Shown: one piece after another, positions 1-11,838 of the stretch
Numbering within the stretch: the first letter of the stretch is position 1
How the letters are laid out: each line of letters opens with the position of its first letter
NCBI RefSeq assembly: GCF_014839835.1
Contig: NC_071632.1
Span: forward strand, 19,114,487 to 19,178,486
Direction: 5' to 3'
Length of the DNA: 64,000 bases
Source of the DNA: Dryobates pubescens
Lineage: Eukaryota; Chordata; Aves; Piciformes; Picidae
Notes under the pieces: generated by a model
What the model saw: only the letters and a program-made list of their open reading frames with translations
What the model was told of the DNA's origin: nothing
The model's database searches: none
Position numbers and translations under genes: made by a program

Positions 1-93
1 GTAACCTGCTCTAGTGGGAGGTGTCTCTGCACATGGCAAGGGGGTTGGAACTGGATGATCTTAAAGGCTTCTTCCAGCTCAAGCCATTCTGGG
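1..93 (+). repeat. CR1 3' tail fragment
   Basis: This is a short terminal piece of a CR1 LINE. It reads from a 'ctagtgggaggtgtc' block through 'ggttggaactggatgatctt' to the 'ccattctggga' end, and probably continues beyond the left edge of the window. Confidence 0.75.
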
Positions 94-1900
94 AGTCTCA
101 CTCAGACTCTTGCACTGGAATTGTGGGTTCCATGTTTAAACCTATGGAGCTTGTCTGCCCTGCTGCCCGAGACAGAGGCAGTGTCCCAGGCAGAAAGCCC
201 CACACAGCAGTGCTGCTCACCAAGAGTGGCTCCTTGGACAATGAGGCTTCTTCTGCATGACTGAGCAAAGAGAAGGCTGTGTGGCAAGATGACCTAGCTC
301 CCTAAACCCAGTGGCAGATGAGCTAATGGCATCACCAGTGACACAAACAACAGAATTTAAAGCTCCCATCACTGCTATAACATTCTGGGCTCTCTTTGAA
401 GGGCTAAAAAGGACTTCTGGTGACACCAAGGAGGGTCATTATTCAGAGCCTAATTATAACCACCATAGAGAGATTTTCCATGGCAGCCTTGGCCTGGTCA
501 GAAAGCCCAACATGCTGTGGCACAACAAAGAAACAAACCATAAACATTTCCACTCTGACTCACTGGTGTCTCTTGACAATGGACATTGATCAATAACTTT
601 TCCCCACGGTGCCTGCTGCTTCACATGCTTTCCCCATCAGCTTTGGAACAAGCATGGGCAGATGGGAGGGTGTTTGTCTTTGCAAGACAGGTGTTGGGCA
701 AGTAACAGAGTTTGAGCCACCCTCAAAGTGAACAACCACCCAAGGGCCAGCCTTGGTCTTCAGCTCCGAGTCCCAACTCATGAGGTAATCAGAGCTTTAT
801 GGAAGAGGACAAATGCCCTTCCCAGCACCACTCAGCACCTCCAAGGGATAGCAATGAGTGGGACAAGTGCCAGTGAGTTCCACAGATCAAGTGTCACTGA
901 TGGATGTGGGGGGTTGAGTCACACAGTGAGTGTGAAAAGAGAGGTCCAGAAAAGGGAAAGCAGAAAACCAAAGCTGAGAGTCTTTAAACTGAGTATGAAA
1001 CTCAGAGCTTTCCTACCCATTTGGCTTCCTTGTTTATTTTGCTGCCAAAAAACACTCATTTTGACACTTAACTGGTAAAGGCTTCTCCATCTGAGAGCTA
1101 ATTTGGAGGTGCTCCCTGGGTTGCAAACTGTCTGCTGTAACCTTGCCAAACTGGAGAGCAGCTTGGAAGGTTAGAGCCCCCTTTGTGAAAATGCACATCA
1201 CAATTTGGTCACCATTCTGAGGAATGTGGTCTGACCTCCACCAGTGTGGAGGGACCCTCTGAAAGCAAGTCCTTCACCAGTGACTACAGCCAACAGCAGC
1301 ATCCCAGACCAGGTAGAGTTCTGGGGGCATGCAGGGACTAGAGGCTAGCCAGCAACATAAGCTGGGAGAAGGCTGAAAAGCCTGGCAAGAACAAGGCTGC
1401 TGGTGGGTCACTGTGAACAGGAAAACTGAGCTGGACTGTAACTGGAGTTGGAGTAGGTCCCCAAGGGATGTGCTCAGCTTGCAAGGAGGAGTTTCCTCTA
1501 CTACTGCTTAGATGGCACATGTGTGCCAGTTTGACTAAACCCTCTGATGAACATAAACCCAGATGTGATGAAAGTCTGGAGGATAAGATGGGCTTTAGCA
1601 GTCACTGGTCCAGAGAATGGAAATGGATCTCTTGAACTGCTATGAAACCAGAATGGATGGAAGCTCTGGAGATCTGCTTCATTCCATCTGCCCCACAACT
1701 AGCCAGCTCTACTTCATCTGTCTCTGACTGGTGATAAAACTGTTCCCAAGTCAAATCTTCCAGTGCCCAAACCCTTTTATAGATGGAGGTCTTCATTCAC
1801 ATCTAACCCACTCTCCTTTGCAGTAGTTTTGGTGGCAGATGCTTTGTTCATGCTCCCACCCCAATTCAGAAGTGCCTTGCCTGTCTCCTTGCAAGCACCT
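94..1900. other. unique OBSCN intron sequence
   Basis: This stretch lies downstream, in the sense of transcription, of the OBSCN exon at 2618-3725, so it should be intron. I searched both strands for the next obscurin Ig exon (paired Cys, Trp, and a 'DxGxYxC' block) and found none. No repeat family, RNA gene or clear regulatory cluster was recognised. Confidence 0.5.
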
Positions 1901-2158
1901 CATAGAATCATAGATTGGTTTGGGTTGGAAAGGACCTTAAAGATCATCCAGTTCCAACCCCTCTGCTGCGGGCAGGGACACCTCCCACTAGAACAGATTA
2001 TTCAAGTCCTCATCCAGCCTGAGCTTGAACACATCTAGGGGCAGGGACATCCACAACCTCCCTGGGCAACCTGTGGCAGTGTCTCACCACCTTCACTGTC
2101 AAGAATCTCTTGTAAACTCCAGTCTAAACCTACCCTCCTCAAGCTTAAAATCATTGGA
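1901..2158 (-). repeat. CR1 fragment
   Basis: It opens with the doubled 'catagaatcatag' tail and 'gggttggaaaggacctt', followed by the 'ccctgggcaacctgtggcagtgtctcaccacc' block. It abuts a plus-strand copy, so the pair meets at its 5'-truncated ends and forms an imperfect inverted repeat. Confidence 0.85.
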
Positions 2159-2179
2159 TTTTAAGAGAAGCAGAGGGTA

Positions 2180-2553
2180 GGTTTAGGCTGGAGAAGAGGA
2201 GGCTCAGAGGAGACCTTCTTGCTGTCTACAGCTTCCTAAAAGGAGGTTGTAGCCAGGTGGGGGTTGGTCTCTTCTCCCAGGCAAGCAGCACCAGAACAAG
2301 AGGACACAGTCTCAAACTGTGCCAGGGGAAGTTTAGGCTGGAGGTGAGGAGAAAGTTCTTCCCAAAGAGAGTAACTGGCCATTGGAATGTGCTGCCCAGG
2401 GAGGTGGTGGAGTCACCATCCCTGGAGGTGCACAAAGAAGGATGGGATGTGGCACGTGGAGCCATGGTTTAGTTGTCAGGAGGTGTTAGTTATTAGGTGA
2501 TAGGTTGGGCTTGATGATCTCTGAGGTCTTTTCCAAGCTGGTTGATTCTGTGC
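2180..2553 (+). repeat. CR1 fragment beside the OBSCN donor site
   Basis: It runs from 'ttaggctggagaagagg' through the 'cccagggaggtggtggagtc' block to a 'gttgattctgtgc' end. Its 3' end lies only about 65 bases from the splice donor of the OBSCN exon, making it a very close intronic insertion. Confidence 0.9.
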
Positions 2554-2617
2554 TGATTCCCTCTCACCCTGTCTCAACGAGCCCTCGCCCACGCCGGTGA
2601 GAACGGCCAGCACCCAC

Positions 2618-3725
2618 CTTTGACGGTGACGAGCACGGAGCTGTAGGTCTGGCCTGCCAGGTTGGAGGCGGTGCAGGTGTAGAGGCCGTTGTCCACCTGC
2701 TTGCAGAAGAGGATCTTCAGCACGAAGTTCTCCTGGTCGTCCTCGTAGATGACGTGGCGCCGCCCTTCCAGAATGACCTGGTTGTCCTTCTTCCACACGA
2801 TCTCGGGCTTGGGCTCCCCGGTCACGTAGCAGCTGAGCTTGGCGTGCTTGCCCTCCGTCACGCTGCAGGTGCGAGTCAAGGCCCCCAGGGTGGCGTTGCG
2901 CCCCGCTTTGGCCGCCCTCTCGTAGTCCCGGGCCAGGCCGTAGCCCATGCCGGACAGCCCCTCCGCCGCGGAGTAAGGGTGGTCGAGGGTCCCGTGGGAG
3001 ACGTCCATCTTGCGGATCTCCTCCCGCCTCTTCTGCAGGTGGGACAGCAAGGAGGCCGTCTTGCCGCAGCTGGCGTCCAAGTGGGGGCCGCCGCCCGGGT
3101 TGGAGGGGCCCTGCGTCTCCACCACCAGCGCGGCCGAGGCGCTGGCGGCGCCGATGAGGTTCTCCGCCCGGCAGGTGTAGGTGCCGCTGTCCCCCAGGCG
3201 GGCGCACTGGATGGTCAGCGCGTTGGACTCCCCGGCGGACTCGATCTGGAAGCGGCCGGCGTCGGCTCGGTTCCGCAGGTACCTCCCGTCCTTCTCCCAG
3301 TTCACCGAGAGGGGAGGGCTGCCCTGCACCTTGCAGCGGAACATGGCGTCTTCCCCCAGCGTCACCTTGATGGAGGAGGGCTTCTGGATGAAGTAGGGAG
3401 CCGACTCGGTCACCGTGGTCTCCTCTCCCACTTTGATGCTGACGGCGGCGAAAGCTTCCCCGATGGTGTTCTTGGCCCGGCAGATGTATTGGCCGCTGTC
3501 CTCCAGGCTCAGATCGTAGATGGTTAGCCTGTAGAGATCTCCATCCTCTGTGGTTTTAAACCTCCCCCCAGACTGCACTGGAAGTTTGTCCTTTTCCCAG
3601 CTCACCACTGGGATGGGGTTCCCGACGATCTGGCAGCTCAAGGTGGCGTCCTTCCCCACTGACACCATGAACGCCTTGGGCCGGGTCAGGAACCTGGGGA
3701 CGCCGCTGAAGGAGCTGTAATCCAT
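2618..3725 (-). CDS. OBSCN: Obscurin, first coding exon (Ig1-Ig3), partial gene
   Basis: This exon encodes the N-terminus of obscurin, the giant sarcomere protein that ties M-bands and Z-discs to the sarcoplasmic reticulum. It encodes 369 residues plus one base. The start '[19 protein letters not shown]' closely matches the human obscurin N-terminus as I recall it. Three I-set Ig domains are visible: Ig1 about residues 10-100 (Cys31, Trp43, Cys82), Ig2 about 109-204 (Cys131, Trp143, Cys185) and Ig3 about 286-369 (Cys299, Trp311, Cys351). A basic linker ([10 protein letters not shown]) separates Ig2 and Ig3. In mammals Ig1 binds the titin M10 domain and Ig3 binds myomesin. The ATG lies nine bases inside the exon, after an acceptor ('ccctgtag'). 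The exon closes at AAAG/gtgggt in phase 1, typical of Ig exons. The open frame continues past the donor to 2574, but that part is intron. All later exons are off the left edge. Confidence 0.95.
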
Positions 3726-3734
3726 CTTGGGTTG
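3726..3734 (-). other. OBSCN: OBSCN 5' UTR remnant in exon 2, after splice acceptor
   Basis: Reading on the minus strand, 'caccctgtag' is followed by nine untranslated bases and then the ATG. A separate non-coding first exon must therefore lie further right. I could not place it with confidence. Confidence 0.6.
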
Positions 3735-3862
3735 CTACAGGGTGAAAGGAAGACAGGTAAATGTAAAGAGAGAGAGCAGCTCAGGTGGTGCAGGCAAAGC
3801 ACTGGTGCTCTGCTGTGGTGTCAGGGTATCTACCATCTAGAACAGTCTAGGCACAGCTTCAT

Positions 3863-4195
3863 TGTCCTTATCAGGTTGGACCTGATGATCTTGGAGGACT
3901 TTTCCAACCTCATTGAGTTTATAGCCCTTGGAATGTGCTGCCCAGGGAAGTGGTGGAGTCACCATCCCTGGAGGTGTTCAAGAGGGAATTGGACGTGGCA
4001 CTTGGTGCCATGGTTTAGTAGTCATGAGGTCTTGAGTGACAGGTTGGACTTGATGACCTTTGAGGTCTTTTCCAACCGTATTGATTCTATGATCATTACC
4101 ACAGGATGGTGGAGGCTGGAAGGGACCTCTGGAGATCATCCAGTCCAAACCCCCTGCCAAAGCAGGGGCACCCACAGCATCTTACCCAGGATCCC
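3863..4195. repeat. Nested CR1 tails (two plus, one minus)
   Basis: Positions 3863-3928 and 3929-4093 are two plus-strand CR1 ends in tandem; the second carries 'ggaatgtgctgcccaggg' and ends 'ttgattctatgatc'. Positions 4097-4195 are a minus-strand tail ('ggctggaagggacctctgg'). The two orientations meet at their 3' ends. Confidence 0.85.
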
Positions 4196-4430
4196 AGTGG
4201 CCAGGTGCATGATCGGTTCCCTACTCCTGTATCTAAGACAGATCAAGCAGTTTAGATATGCTGCATGACTTCTGTAACTTGAAAGGGGATAAAAAGCATC
4301 CCATGAGGCCAGGGGGATGAACAAATTTAGGAGAGGAGAGCCTCCTGGACCTACTGAATGGGCAAGATTTTATATGGCTGTTAAATGCAACTTGTTCATC
4401 AATTTAGCAAAGAATGAGAATAATCCTTAC

Positions 4431-4925
4431 AGTTCTGGGCTCCCCAGCTCAAGAGGGACAGGGATCTGCTGGAGAGGGTCCAGCAGAGGGCTATGAGGAT
4501 GATTAGGGGACTGCAGCACTGCCTGGGGAGGAGAGGCTGAGGGACCTGGGGCTTTTTAGTCTGGAGAAGAGAAGACTGAGAGGGGATGGAATAAATGTTT
4601 ATAAATCTCTGAGGGCTGGGGGTCAGGAGGGAGGGGACAGGCTCTGCTCACTTGCTCCCTGGGAGAGGACAAGGAGCAAAGGATGTAAGCTGCAGCACAG
4701 CAGGTTCCACCTCAACACAAGGAGGAACTTCTTTACTGTGAGGGTCTCAGAGCACTGGAACAGGCTGCCCAGAGGGGTTGTGGAGTCTCCTTCCCTGGAG
4801 ACTTTCAAGGCCCATCTGGATGTGTTCCTCTGTGACCTCAGCTAGATTGTACGGTCCTGCTCTGGCAGGGGGGTTGGACTCAATGATCTCCTTGGGTCCC
4901 TTCCAACCTCTGACACCCTGTGATC
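4431..4925 (+). repeat. CR1 fragment, about 0.5 kb
   Basis: This longer copy starts in 'cagttctgggctccccagctc'-type sequence ahead of the 'gagaggctgagggacctgggg' block and ends 'cttccaacctctgacaccctgtgatc'. It belongs to a subtype with the 'tctggcaggggggttgga' end. Confidence 0.9.
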
Positions 4926-5257
4926 AATTGATATTTTTAATAAGTACATTCAAACTTGGGGAAAAAAACTAATACAATAAATTAGTAACTCTGCAAGTGC
5001 CAGGACAGCTCCTTTGGAAGTGGCAGGAGCAGCCACAAAGCATGAATAAACTTCGTCAATGCAGATGCCCTTTCCAATTAATCTCAGACATCCACCAGTG
5101 TCATATTCCTTCTTATAATCCTTCTGTGATTAATCATCTGCAGCAGATGATTCCCATCTGGGTATTTCTGAGCACAGCAAAGCCACTTGTCACTTTATGT
5201 GTGTCCTTATTTTCATTCAAATATCGTGGGGCTTGCTCTCTTCTACCTAGTAACAAG

Positions 5258-5502
5258 TGACAGGATGAGAGAAAATGGCCTCAGGTTGCAGCAGAGGAGG
5301 TTTAGGTTGAAGCGACTCCTTCACGGTTCTCAAAGGCTGGAACAAGCTCCCCAGGGAAGTGGTTGAATCCCCAACCCCTGGAGGTGCTGCAAAAACACAG
5401 GGGTGTGATGCCAAGGGCCATGGTGTAGCACCAGACTTGGCAGAGTTGGGGAATGGTTGGACTGGGTGATCTTAAAGGTCTTTTCCAACCAAACTGATTC
5501 TG
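5258..5502 (+). repeat. CR1 fragment
   Basis: It runs from 'tgacaggatgagagaaaatgg' through 'ggttgaatccccaacccctgg' to 'ccaaccaaactgattctgta'. This is a diverged subtype with a 'tgatcttaaaggtcttttccaacc' end. Confidence 0.85.
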
Positions 5503-5814
5503 TAACTTTGCACTGGTCTGTGTTTTGGGGGAAAGAGGCACAACTTTGTGCTAATGTCAGAGAATGCAAAGAAATCAAACTGCTTTCCAGGACCCACGCA
5601 GCTGGTCAAGAGCTCCTACTCACTCCTGTCCTCACCACTTTCAATCTCTGCCCTACTCCTGCAAGCAAGTCCCTCAAAGTGGGAACAAGCACAGACTACT
5701 GCAGTTCATGCCAGTCATGAGGAAAGGCAGAATCCTGACAGAGCCCTGGTGGTGGTGCCATCACTCTCTCCATCTCCTGTGGCTCACTGTGCTGTGCTGG
5801 CTGATGGGCTGGTT

Positions 5815-6262
5815 TCATAGAACCATTGAATCATTTAGGTTGGAAAAAGACCTGTAAGGTCATCGAGTCCAATCCTCAACCTAGCACTGCCCACCACTGC
5901 ATTATGTCCCTTGGCATCACATCTCCATGGCTTTTCAATCCCTCCAGGGATGGGGACTCCTCCACTGCTCTGGGCAGCCTGTTCCAGGCCTGGAAAACCC
6001 TTTAAAGGAAGCATTTTTTCCTAACATCCAACCTGAATGTCTGCAGGCACAACTTGAGGCTATTTCCTCTTGTTCTGTCACTTGTTACTAGGCAGAAGAG
6101 ACAGACTCCCACCTGGCTCCAGTCTCCTTTCAGGGACTTGGAGAGAGCCAGAAGGTCTCCCTGCCACCTCCTCTTCCCCAGATTAAACAACCCCTGTTCT
6201 CTCAGGCACTCCTCACGAGATTTGTGCTCTAGACTCTTCACCATCTTCACTGCCCTTCTTCC
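5815..6262 (-). repeat. CR1 fragment
   Basis: It begins 'catagaaccattgaatcatttagg' and extends into the deeper part with 'cttgttctgtcacttgttactaggcag'. It is more diverged than the neighbouring copies. Confidence 0.85.
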
Positions 6263-6745
6263 ATGTTGCTTTACAAATGCTGACCTGCATCTGGAAAGCC
6301 TTCACACCCTCTGAGAAGACAGAGGTCCCACACCATGGCATACTGCACCCCAAGCAGTCAGCAGCCTGTGGTGACACTGTCTGGCTTGAGAGAGGACAGG
6401 AGTGGAAGGTTGCTCTCTGCCCAGGCCTTTCAATTCAGTGGTTTGCAAGGGAACCCTGTCCCCTGTGCCTCTGTGCAAAGAGCACAAAGCACCACAAGAT
6501 CCATCTAGTAACATATTCCCAAGACAAACATGGCCACAAGTTGCACACTTGCATGACTGGAGACTTTGAGGATGCAAGACCTCTGCAGGGATAGAAACCT
6601 AAACCTAAGAGACCACTGAAGTCCATATAAAGACCACTGAAGTAAATATAGAGCTGGAGCGTGGAGGTCCTCTCCAACACCACATTAAGACCTATCCCAT
6701 GCCTGCTTGCTCATGTCCTCAATCCTCTTTTGCCCTTTCTTTGAG

Positions 6746-7085
6746 AATAGAATGGAACAGAATAGAACAGAACAGAACTAACCAGGTTGGAAAAGACCTT
6801 TGAGATCATCCAGTCCAACCTAGCACCCAACACCACCTGATCAACTAAACCATGGCACCAAGCACCCCATCCAGTCTCTTCCTAAACACCTCCAGTGCTG
6901 GTGACTCCACCACCTCCCTGGGCAGCACATCCCAATGGCCAATCTCTCTTTCTGGGAAGAACTTCTTCCTAACATCCAGCCTAAACCTCCCCATGGCACA
7001 GCTTGAGACTGTTTCCTCTTGTTCTGGTGCTGCTTGCCTGGGAGAAGAGACCAACCCCCACCTGGCTACAACCTCCCAGCAAGCT
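6746..7085 (-). repeat. CR1 fragment with pentamer-expanded tail
   Basis: The tail has become a short run of gaata/gaaca units before 'aaccaggttggaaaagacc'. The body carries the 'ctccaccacctccctgggcagcac' block and ends in 'cacctggctacaacctcc'. Confidence 0.9.
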
Positions 7086-7875
7086 TCATCTGGGGTCTCT
7101 TCCTTGCCTTCAGAGTTCAGATTTCCTCAAGAATGCCAGCTGCTAGGTGTTGCACTCCTACCTCTCCTGCTGGGAAAGACAAGACTGACAGGGAACCTCC
7201 CATCTCTGCTTCCCAAGCGTTCAAAGAGCACCACTGCAGCAGCAGCTCTCGATAAGAATCAAGGGATTAGTGCCCTTTAGATGACTATCTGCATGTGTTG
7301 TTCCCTCTGAAAACATCAGGAAATGGCATCTGTGGGTGGGAAGGGAAGTGGATGGGTCATCAGATGGGCAGTGCAGATTTCCTTTGATGTTTAAAGTTCT
7401 ACTGAGGGGGAAACAGCAGCCCTGATACTTCTAACAGCCTCCCAGGGAATGGACAACTTCGAAACAGTGCAGATTATTTCGTGTCAGCTGCAAGCTCAGT
7501 GACATCAGATGAGCACTGATGGACATCTACAAGCCACCAGAGCACCCACTGCAGGGGTGAAATGCACACCAGCACAGCCAGTGCTACAGGCCCATTGCAT
7601 CTCCAAATCAGGTGTAAGCAGAGTGAGAGCTCTGCTGCACTAATCTGAGATGGCAGAATTTATCTGACACCCATTTCATCAGAGCAGGAAGGGTATCTGT
7701 CACCAAGGAGCTGGCCTTGGAGCTCAGCTTGGGCTACTCGAAATTCCTCATCAGTGAGGGACAACAGATTCTGGCATCCTTAAAGGTCATTTGATGATGG
7801 AAGAGCTTCCCGTGGTGCTTTGGAGGACTGACCTCCTCCTGCTGCAGGAGATGCTGGACAGACAAGACTCCATAC
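7086..7875. other. unique spacer
   Basis: No gene, repeat family or RNA was recognised in this stretch. The open frames present are short and without family features. It lies upstream of the OBSCN coding start and may be part of its first intron. Confidence 0.4.
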
Positions 7876-8105
7876 ACCAGGAGGCCAGGCTGGATGGGCC
7901 CTTGAGCAGCCTGGTCTAGTGGGAGGTGTCCCTGCCAATGGATGATCTTTCAGGTGCCTTCCAACCCCAACCATTCTATCACTCTGCATTGATCTAACTG
8001 TCTAGTGGGAAGTGTCCCTGCCAACGGCAGGGAGGTTGGACCTGGATGGTCTTTCAGGTGCCTTCCAACCCCAACCATTCCATCATTCTGCACTGGACTA
8101 ACCCT
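7876..8105 (+). repeat. Tandemly duplicated CR1 tail
   Basis: Two similar blocks each carry 'ctagtgggaggtgtccctgcca' (second copy with one change) and 'tctttcaggtgccttccaacccc', with matching 'ccattc.atcattctgca' ends. The shared flank ('actctgcattg', 'attctgcactgg') indicates duplication of one tail rather than two insertions. Confidence 0.75.
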
Positions 8106-8504
8106 ACTGCAATAAGCTTCTAAACCATTTCAGAACAAGGCTCATTTTCATTCCTTGTCACCCGTTGCCTCCACAATAAGCCAAAGTCTAGGGGAGATGT
8201 TAAGGGTTATTGGCTGCCATGGTGTTAGACTCTCTGAGCAGCCCTCAGCCAAAACTTGACTGAGCTCAAGGCAAGACACTCTTAATTTCCGACCTTCAGG
8301 CTAGGGCTAAACACTCACAAGTTGGTTAGGAAGGGACCTGCACCACCTCATCCTCCCAGCATCGACCCTGTATCAACTAACCTGAATAGTTTCACATGTT
8401 CAAACAAAAGAAGAGTCAAACCACCAAAAAATTCCAACAAGAAACAGCAAGAAGTCAGCTGGTTTGTGCCCACCAGCAGGCAAGCAGTCAGGCCATCTTC
8501 CACT
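8106..8504. other. unique spacer
   Basis: About 400 bases with no recognised gene or repeat. Part of it is A/C-rich ('caccaaaaaattccaacaag'). Confidence 0.4.
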
Positions 8505-8697
8505 CACATAAATCTCCTTTTCTCCAGGCTGAACAACCCCAGCTCCCTCAGCCACTCCTCACATGACTTCTGCCCCAGACTTTTCACCAGCTTCCTCACT
8601 GATCTTTCAACATGGTCCAGCATTTCAGTGTCCTTCCTGGAGTCAGGGGCCCAAAACCGACCCCAGGATTTGAGGTGTGGCCTCACCAGAGCTCCAT
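8505..8697 (-). repeat. CR1 internal fragment lacking its tail
   Basis: It carries 'ccttttctccaggctgaac', 'ctccctcagccactcctcac' and 'gaggtgtggcctcaccaga', the part upstream of the usual 3' tail. The diagnostic 3' end is missing, so this is an old or doubly truncated piece. Confidence 0.75.
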
Positions 8698-8759
8698 GCT
8701 TTTTTCCCTTGCCCAAATAAAACGAGCTCCTACCAGCACTGAACCAAATCATCCCAACT

Positions 8760-10700
8760 CCTTTCCATCATCAGAAGAAACTCCCTTACATTAAGCTGGA
8801 AGCTGCCTCCAGCTTTAGCACGTGTGATTTCCTACCCCAGGGTGTTGCAGGATCACAGCTCCCACAGGGACAAAGAATTCCCCTAGTGACAATTAGCAGC
8901 GAGGCTCCAAGCTAAGCCCTTGTATTTTACCAAGTGGACGTCATTGTCATTACAGCCACTCCGCCCCATTGAGCTGTAGGGCTGAAAATAGCCTCAGCTG
9001 TCGAGCTCCATCTCTCTCCATCTCTCCTCAGAGCCATTTGTAGAAACACGAGGAGGGTGGGGGGCTGTGGTGTGAACCGGTATCGATGCAGGAGAGAAGC
9101 ATTGGGGGGGTGGGGGGAGGGAAGCAGCACTCAGATTGTGTCCTGGAAATAAAACCTTTTAAACACTCCTTGCTGCCTCCTCTCCACAGGAATTAGAAAT
9201 ACTTTTTTTCCCCCAGGCTCTCCATGCACACTGCCATGTCTAATCTGGGATTAAAAATGCATCAAGTACAGCTTGAAACCTGGTTTTCCCCCTCATCCAG
9301 AGGGTGATCTTTGCTCTTTTACTAACAGGGCCAGGAGCAGTTAAGCAGAACAGCCCCTAGTTAGGTCAGCCCAGAAGAAGGATGGATTTACTACCTGCAC
9401 CTATGGCTTCATCTTCAAGCAATTCCACAAAGCAAGACATCCTCCAGCACAGTAACACCGAGACAGAAATCACCTCACCCCTCCCTCAGCTACCACAAAC
9501 CTTCTCCACTTCCTGCTGGTTGTTAGCATCCCCAAGTCCACTTCTCTTGAGCTGAAGGATTAGGTCTTACCTGGGCTCTCGTCAGAGTCTGAGGAGAAAC
9601 AAAGCTCTGGGCAGGGTAAGAAAAAGCCGATTCCTACTGAGATGACAGAAGGGGGAAGGGGCAAAAGGGGAGCAGAGGACATGGGGACACCATGTTGGGT
9701 TTGGTTCCCAGCCCCCCTTTCCCCTCCGGGAAAATAAAACAGAAACCCCAGCGATGCAGGGACGTGCAGCAGAAGGTCCCCCCGAGTCCCCCGGCTGTGG
9801 CTTTGCTGCTTGAGGCTAGGCTGTGCCAGGCCCACCCCCCCCTCCCCACCCCTCCTCTGGGTTGTCCTCCTCCAGTCAAATTGCTGACGTGCTTTGCTTT
9901 CCCTCTGCAGCCCAGCTCCAAAATAGCTCCGGGTGTCATTTACCGGGGAGATAAAGTTTCCTGCAGGAGAGGGGCAAAAGGGCATCATTTTAGGGACTGG
10001 CTGGGACAGTCCAGCAACAAGGGGGAGGAAAAACCCCTCAAAGATGTGCGTGTTTGGTGGTGAAGGGGACAGACTGCGGTGACAGGGTGGGCCAGAACTG
10101 CTCCTCAAAGAGTCCATCCCAAAGCCAAGTGGACAAATGGGAGGTGAGGACTCAGAGACAGGCAGCTGCCAACTTCTCATCACTTTAGGGAGGAATTCTT
10201 TCCCAAAGGCATCAGATCAATAGTGGGGTTATTTATAACCTCCCATGGAGAGCTGATACAATGGTGAATAAATGGCAAGTTAATAAACCAAAGTCTATTT
10301 CTCCTTGTCTTAACTTTAACATCTCTCTCCTAAGTTTTTGCAGCATGAATCTGAAGCATCTGCAAAAGCAGCACCAGTTGCCCACCTCGGAGGCTCAGGC
10401 CCATATTGTATCTACTTACCAGGAAAACTGCTTTGGTTTGGTTTTGTTCTGTTGTTTTAAACAGTTTCCTAAGCACAGAGCTCCCACCAGCCCTCATCAG
10501 CAATCAGAGTATTTGAAAGTCACTTGTTCTAATGACAGAGGAGCTGGAGCAGAGCCCAGCAGGCTCCCCCCACAATCACTTCACCTCCGGGCGGCTATCA
10601 GCAGTGAACTACAAGATAGGCTTATTTATGGCAGTAAACAAAGCAGACAACGTGCTGGAGAGGCTGGAGGTGTGGATCAGCTGAAGACACGGCCGTGTGT
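8760..10700. promoter_or_regulatory. Candidate muscle-type regulatory island upstream of OBSCN
   Basis: This is a CR1-free island about 5-7 kb upstream of the OBSCN coding start. It contains a perfect MEF2 consensus (YTAWWWWTAR) at 10229-10238, 'ttatttataa'. Read on the minus strand the same bases give 'tataaata', a good TATA box. It also contains MEF2-like 'ctgaaaatag' near 8980, a CArG-like 'ccaaaatagc' near 9907 and E-boxes ('cagctg'). A guanine run sits at 9104-9121. The motifs are short and could occur by chance; the regulatory role is inferred from position and the muscle role of OBSCN. Confidence 0.35.
9104..9121 (+). other. Guanine-run G-quadruplex motif
   Basis: Runs of seven, six and three guanines are split by single bases. 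The pattern satisfies the G3+N1-7 quadruplex rule on the plus strand. Confidence 0.5.
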
Positions 10701-11769
10701 TGAGCCTACTCACCTTTCAGGGCACAGAAACAGCAGCAGAGGAGCAAAACAGAGTTTTGTTCAGGGTTTTGAAAGCAAGGGCTGACCAACGACAGGGACA
10801 CAGCAGCTGCAGTGTCTCATCAGCAGAGCGGAGGAAAAGCTCTTTCTGCCTCACACACACGAGGAATCTCGAGTCTTGAAGCCTCCAAATCTTGCACTGG
10901 GTTCATGAAGTGCTTGGCTACTGAAACAAACAGTTGAAGGGATCCAGCACGATAGGAGTGCCAGTGAAGCCTCCTTGAAAGCAGAGCTCCAGAAGAAAGT
11001 GACAAGGATGAAAAGCAATGAGCTCAGGAGGACACTGTTACCTTGATGCCATGAGACGATCAAGGACATGGATGCTGGCAAACAGGAGACACTGAAGCAC
11101 TGGGGCTTGCTTCTCTACAAGGAAGAAGCTGAGCAATAGTTTGGTGGAGAAGCAGGTCAGGTTTCATCCTGTGCAGTGACCTGCTGAGAGTAGGGCTGTC
11201 ACCTGCTGGACAACTGCCCCAGTGATGGAAAAGCCACAGCAAGTGTAAGACACCAACATCTCCCAAGAGGGGAGGGAAAGGGCAGTGCTTGCTGCTGCCA
11301 CAGTGATGAGGGAGATGGAAGGAGCCACCTCTCCAATCTAACCATAAAGCCACCTGCTGGCCACCAGAGACCAAATCTGAGGCCCTGCAGAAAGGTGCCA
11401 CATCCCTGCCTCGTGCTCCCCACTCCTTTTGACTCTGAATAGGATCAGAATTTACCCAGAGTGGGCAAAATATAGCAGGGGAGGGGTGGGGGAGGGAAGA
11501 TGCTTAGATCTCAGGTGACATCTGAACTCCCTGCACAGGGTGTGTTGGAAGCCTGATCTGATCCTCAAGGACTCTAAACAAGATCCAAAACATTCAGCTC
11601 TCACAAACACCCTCTGCCCTCCCTCTCCAGGCCACTTAAAACCTGACCTGCATCTGACCACTTTTGACTTGGAGAATTGCTGAGTCTTGTTCAAATCCCC
11701 TGCTCAACCTACTTTGTGCCCTCACTGGAGATGTGTTTTGTTTTGCCACATGAAGTAAACCATCCAATG
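10701..11769. other. unique spacer
   Basis: No gene was recognised. The stretch 10900-11450 has a purine-rich, gene-like texture on the plus strand but no frame with family features. It could be an old repeat that I cannot name. Confidence 0.35.
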
Positions 11770-11838
11770 CCCTAATAGCACAGAGCAATTTGGGTTGGAA
11801 GAGACCTTTAAAGGTCATCAAGTCCAACCCCCAGTCTA
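11770..11838 (-). repeat. CR1 tail fragment
   Basis: It holds only 'tttgggttggaagagacctttaaaggtcatcaagtccaacccc'-type tail sequence, followed by a short (ta)n run at 11837-11848. Confidence 0.8.

Noticed and set aside
2476-3207. 243-codon minus-strand frame overlapping OBSCN
   Set aside because: It is an out-of-frame reading of the same exon running into intron and CR1 sequence.
2754-3527. 257-codon plus-strand open frame over the OBSCN exon
   Set aside because: Antisense shadow of three GC-rich Ig domains, with no independent features.
9560-10183. 207-codon minus-strand frame upstream of OBSCN
   Set aside because: A TATA-like element precedes it by about 50 bases, but the protein is Pro/Ser-rich without recognisable domains and no splice structure supports it.
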